From Ricinus communis (taxonomy: Eukaryota; Streptophyta; Magnoliopsida; Malpighiales; Euphorbiaceae): 64,000 nucleotides of DNA. The DNA is taken from the NCBI RefSeq assembly GCF_019578655.1, contig NC_063260.1:23894888-23958887 (forward strand), written 5' to 3'. The translations under genes were made by a program, and so were the position numbers. The notes under the pieces were generated by a model. It searched no databases and was not told the DNA's origin. It worked only from the letters and a program-made list of their open reading frames with translations. Within the stretch, counting starts at the first letter, position 1. Every line of letters starts with the position of its first letter. This document shows, in pieces, positions 60,118 to 64,000 of this stretch.

Positions 60118-61007
60118 TTGATTTCTGTTTCAAAGTTGGATGATTGTAATTTTCATTTTAAGATTGGTAATGGTTGTTTTTCGATGTATAAACATCAGTA
60201 TTATTATGGTTATGGTACATTAATGGATGGTTTATATCGTGTCAATCTTGATGTTAATTTTACTAAATCTTTGTTTTATATTGATCATAATATTGGTAGT
60301 AAATGTAGTGCACATAATGAATATTCAGCTTTCTTATAGCATCAAAGATTATGTCACATATCTAAAGAAAGTTAACGAGGTTAATGAAAAGTGAAATTTT
60401 ACCTCAACTAGATTTTAGTGATTGGGATGTGTGTGTGGATTGTATCAAAGATAAACAAACCAAACACATATTAAAGAATCCAGCCACAAGAAGTACTAAA
60501 TTGCTAGAGTTAATACACACTGACATTTGTGGTCCATTTCATATTCCGTCTTGGGGCGGTGAAAAGTTTTTTATTACTTTTATTGACGATTATTCACGTT
60601 ATTGTTATCTCTATTTATTGTATGAAAAGTCTTAATCATTAGACATGTTAAAAGTGTTTATTTATGAGGTTGAAAGACAATTAGATAGAAAAGTGAAAAT
60701 TGTGAGGTCGGATAGGGGTAGTGAATATTATGGAAAATATGATGAAAGTAGACAATGTCCTGGTCCATTTGCAAAATTTCTTGAAAGTCGGGGTATTTGT
60801 GCACAGCATATAATGCCCGGTACACCACAACAAAATGGTATAAGTGAAAGGCGGAACCGTACTCTTATAGATATGGTTAAGGGCATGATGAGTTATAGTA
60901 ATGTACCTTTATCTTTATGGATGCATGCATTAAAGACGACAGTATATCTACTTAATAGGGTTCCTAGTAGGGCAATTCCTGTAACACCTTATGAAATGTG
61001 GATATGA
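60118..61007 (+). pseudogene. Protease tail and integrase of element C
   Basis: Integrase with CVDCIKDKQT (zinc domain), HTDICGPF (first Asp), RSDRGSEY (second Asp) and NGISERRNRT (Glu) all preserved as residues. Breaks include a TAG where the family has Trp at about 60338-60340, a shift and stops near 60370-60383, and a TAA at 60633-60635. Confidence 0.88.
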
Positions 61008-63026
61008 AGAAAACCTAGTATGGGGTTGTCAAGCAGAAATGAGGATTTACAATCCTCACGAGAAGAAACTTGATGAAAGAACCATTAATGGTTGTTTCAT
61101 AGGATACCCGGAAAAGTCTAAAGGCTACATATTTTATTGTCCTAACCATACAACAAGAATAGTTGAATCTGGTAATGCAAGGTTCATTGAGAATATGGAG
61201 AATAATGGGAGTGAGAAACCATGAAAGATGAATATTCAAGAGATTCAAATAGAAAAGAATCCAACACTTGATATCTCTTCTAGAATTATCGTTCCTTGTG
61301 TTGTATCACGGTCACACAACATACAAGAACAACAAGTGAGTATTTTAAATTCACCAGTAGAGAATGTTCTCAATGAACCAATAGAAAATATTGAAGTCGT
61401 AAATGAGGAGAATATACCACAAGAACGGGTATTGCGTAGGTCTGTAAGGGATAAAAGACCGACAATTTCGAATGACTATGTGGTATATTCATTTGAACAT
61501 GAATGTGACTTAAGCATTGATAAAGATCCAGTTTCATTTAAGGAAGCCATAGAATGTGAAAATTCTGAAAAGTGGTTAAGTACTATGAAAGAAGAGTTAA
61601 AATCGATGGATGACAATAAAGTCTGGGATTTGATTTAGTTGCCTAAAGGATCCAAGCAAGTTGGATATAAATGGGTCTTTAAGACCAAAAGGGATTCTAA
61701 ATGCAACATTGAAAGATATAAAGCCAGACTTGTTGCTAAAGGTTATACTCAAAAAAATAGTATTGACTATAAAGAGACTTTCTCTCCGGTATCGAAGAAA
61801 GACTCTTTAAGAATTGTTACGGCTTTGGTGGCTCATTATGACCTAGAGCTTCATCAAATGGATGTGAAAACTGCCTTTTTTAATGGTGACATAGAAGAAG
61901 AAGTGTATATGGATTAACCTGAGGGTTTTATCTCTTTGGGTAGTGAAGGTATGGTATGTGAGTTAAAGAAGTCAATATATGGTTTGAAATAAGCTTCTAG
62001 ATAATGGTACATTAAGTTTAATGATACCAATATGTCATACGGTTTTGTAGAGAACACTGTTGATCGGTGTATCTATATCAAAGTTAGTGGGAGTAAGTTC
62101 ATGATGTTAGTACTATATATTGACGATATACTCTTAGCAGTAAATGACTTGGGTATGTTACATGATGTAAAAAAAATTTCTCTAGTAATTTTGAAATGAA
62201 AGATATGGGTGAGGCATCCTATGTGATTGGAATAGAAATATTCCGTGATAGATCACAAGGATTGTTGGGATTGTCTCAGAAAGGATACATAATGAAAATT
62301 TTAGAGAGATTCAGAATGGAAAGTTGCTCATCAAGTAAGGTTCCAATTCAGAAATGGGACAAATTTAGCGAATTGCAATGTCCAAAAAATGATTTTGAAA
62401 GAAAAGAAATGGATAATATTTCTTATGCTTCAGTGGTCGGTAGTCTTATGTATGCTGAGACATGCACTAGACTAGACATTAGTTTTGTTGTTGGAATGTT
62501 AGGCCATTATCAAAGTAATCCTGGTTTGGATCATTAGAAAGCTGCAAAGAAAATACTTAGATATTTATAAGACATTATGGATCACATGCTCACATTTAGG
62601 CGATCAAATCACTTAGAAGTGATTGGATATTCGGATTCAAATTATGTCGGTTGTTTAGACACTAGAAAGTCTACATTTGGGTATTTGTTCCAACTAGCAG
62701 GAGGAACAATTTCATGGAGAAGTGAGAAGTAGTCTGTCATTGCTACTTCCACTATGGAGGCATAATTTGTGGCATGTTTTGAGGCCACGGTTCAAGCATT
62801 GTGGTTGCAGAATTTTATCTCAGGGTTAGGTATTATCGACAGTATAGAAAGACTGCTGAGAATGTTATGTGATAATTCCGCAGCTGTCTTCTTTGCAAGG
62901 AACGATAGATATTCTAAGGGTGCTAAGCACATAGATTGGAAATATCTATCGGTTAAAGAAGAGGTGCGAAAACATAGAGTGTCATTTGAGCATATAGGTA
63001 CTGACCTAATGATAGTGGATCGTTAA
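61008..63026 (+). pseudogene. Integrase tail, reverse transcriptase and RNase H of element C
   Basis: RT motifs: QVGYKWVFKTKRD, ARLVAKGYTQ, HQMDVKTAFFNGD and the catalytic YIDD (near 62118-62129). Stops at 61636-61638, 61915-61917 and two near 61988-62005 interrupt it, and a run of A near 62170 shifts the frame. RNase H follows with LCDNSAAVFFARN and AKHIDWKYLSVKE and further stops. Most stops replace Gln or Trp codons, as expected from C-to-T decay. Confidence 0.88.
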
Positions 63027-63458
63027 ATAAGGGATTGACGCCCATAGCTTTTACAGGCCATGTTGAAAGGATGGGCATTATAGGCAAGTCCTTGTTAGCT
63101 TGATTTCAATTAACATGTACATATGAATGTTCGCTTGAATATTTTATTTGACACTTATGAATTCAATTAATGTTGTTTTTGTAAATAATTTTATAATGTT
63201 ATTAGTATTGTTATGTACATGAAAAGTTTAAAGTATGACATATAAAAGTTAAAGATTATGAAATTCTTCAAATAATGTTAATAAAAGTTATATGGATTGA
63301 ACAATTTGTGATACATGGAAGGAATCTTATCGATCAAATGACTTGTGACCACCATGATTCAATTATTTGGATACATTTAAAGTTGGTGATTTTGATAATT
63401 TTAACGAAAGGAGCGCGTTTACAGTTATGGTTAAAATGCCGAAATCATCTTATGGGTC
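63027..63458 (+). other. 3' untranslated internal region of element C
   Basis: 432 bp between RNase H and the polypurine tract, AT-rich and without coding motifs. It starts with a remnant of the RNase H tail (LTKG-like zone near 63020-63110). Confidence 0.6.
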
Positions 63459-63469
63459 AAGTGGGAGAA
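63459..63469 (+). other. Polypurine tract of element C
   Basis: AAGTGGGAGAA directly before the 3' LTR start. Confidence 0.8.
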
Positions 63470-64000
63470 TGTAAGATTATTATTATTATAATCTTATATT
63501 AATGACCTATAATTAAATATATGGTCTAGTATTAAATGAACTAATATAATGATTATTAGTTAATTATGAATTAGGCCATTGGGATAATGCCCTTGTCTCT
63601 ATCTTCATTAAATTATACAATAAAGTTTATTACACTATCCATATAATAATATAATTGTAGGATTATTATTGGTAAGTGGGGTGATTACTTAATTAAATAT
63701 AGAAGAGGTTAAAGAGAGGTTATTTTTTGTATCAAGTAACTACCCTCCTATTTTTTTGGCTTAGCACATTCTTTTCCTTTGAGAATTGCTTAAAAAAAGA
63801 AAATCACCATAAAAGAAAAAGCTAAGTTTTGCACCATTTAAAGAAGCTTATTTAAAGCAAGAAGGTTAGAGAGAAGAACAATTACACTTAAGGAATTAAC
63901 ATCAAGCAAGCCATTAATCAAGGTATGTTTCATATATTATGTTTGTGTTACTGAATTTAGAACTCTAATAGAATTGTGTTGATTTAATTCGTAATTGTGA
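63470..64000 (+). repeat. 3' LTR of element C, cut by window end
   Basis: Aligns without gaps I can see to 57672-58202, with about 30 substitutions. The ATG at the position of the 5' LTR start codon is ATT here (63913-63915), while the following donor GTATGT is kept. Confidence 0.9.

Larger units (their letters stand above)
57672..64000 (+). mobile_element. Ty1/copia LTR retrotransposon C (Tnt1-94-like), decayed, 3' end outside window
   Basis: Plus-strand copia element with a 5' LTR (57672-58282), a TGGTATCAAAGC primer-binding site, gag, protease, integrase, RT, RNase H, a polypurine tract and the first 531 bp of the 3' LTR. The LTRs differ at roughly 30 of 531 compared positions (about 6 percent), so it is older than element B. 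Coding is broken by at least a dozen in-frame stops plus a few shifts. Motifs resemble the tobacco Tnt1-94 polyprotein group rather than elements A and B. Confidence 0.93.

Overview
This is eukaryotic nuclear DNA from a dicot plant. It is AT-rich, its genes are split by GT-AG introns, and it carries plant-only families: a SAUR gene, a vacuolar processing enzyme, a plastid-targeted EF-G, pectin methylesterase inhibitor-like proteins and a CDR1-type aspartic protease. Ty1/copia LTR retrotransposons sit between and inside the genes. Protein similarity recalled from memory fits a rosid, possibly Malpighiales/Euphorbiaceae, but the species cannot be fixed from this window.

Layout. 0-5 kb: the 5' part of a cytosolic GAPDH gene (minus strand, cut by the window edge) and a complete three-exon NBP35 gene for cytosolic Fe-S assembly (minus). 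6.7-11.2 kb: decayed copia element A (minus), bounded by an ATTTG target duplication, with only 33 bp of its 3' LTR left. 11.5-13.4 kb: an intronless aspartic protease and a truncated duplicate behind it. 13.4-17.5 kb: AT-rich spacer. 17.9-18.4 kb: a SAUR gene. 21.4-25.0 kb: a nine-exon beta-type vacuolar processing enzyme (minus). 26.8-34.8 kb: an NDUFAF6-like gene (minus) whose probable 5'UTR intron holds copia element B (29.4-34.4 kb, opposite strand). 37.3-40.7 kb: HOP/STI1 co-chaperone (plus) with a heat-shock element in its promoter, converging on a plastid EF-G gene (41.1-44.8 kb, minus). 46.6-54.0 kb: a cluster of one broken and two intact PMEI-domain genes (minus). 57.7-64.0 kb: copia element C (Tnt1-94-like, plus), whose 3' LTR runs off the window.

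The host genes do not form a pathway. They are ordinary independent plant genes; several have housekeeping roles (glycolysis, Fe-S assembly, plastid translation, chaperoning, complex I assembly). For the four multi-exon genes (GAPDH, NBP35, VPE, HOP) and EF-G, exon boundaries were derived by keeping GT-AG sites and an unbroken reading frame.

The unusual signals are in the mobile DNA and the splice sites. Element B has non-canonical TG...GA LTR ends with a clean CAAAC target duplication, near-identical LTRs but broken coding, and stacked palindromes in its LTR. Element C appears to start its gag protein in the 5' LTR and reach the main gag frame through an intron that would remove the primer-binding site. 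NBP35 has a splice donor lying at the edge of a (CT)n microsatellite. I saw no convincing new biological system.
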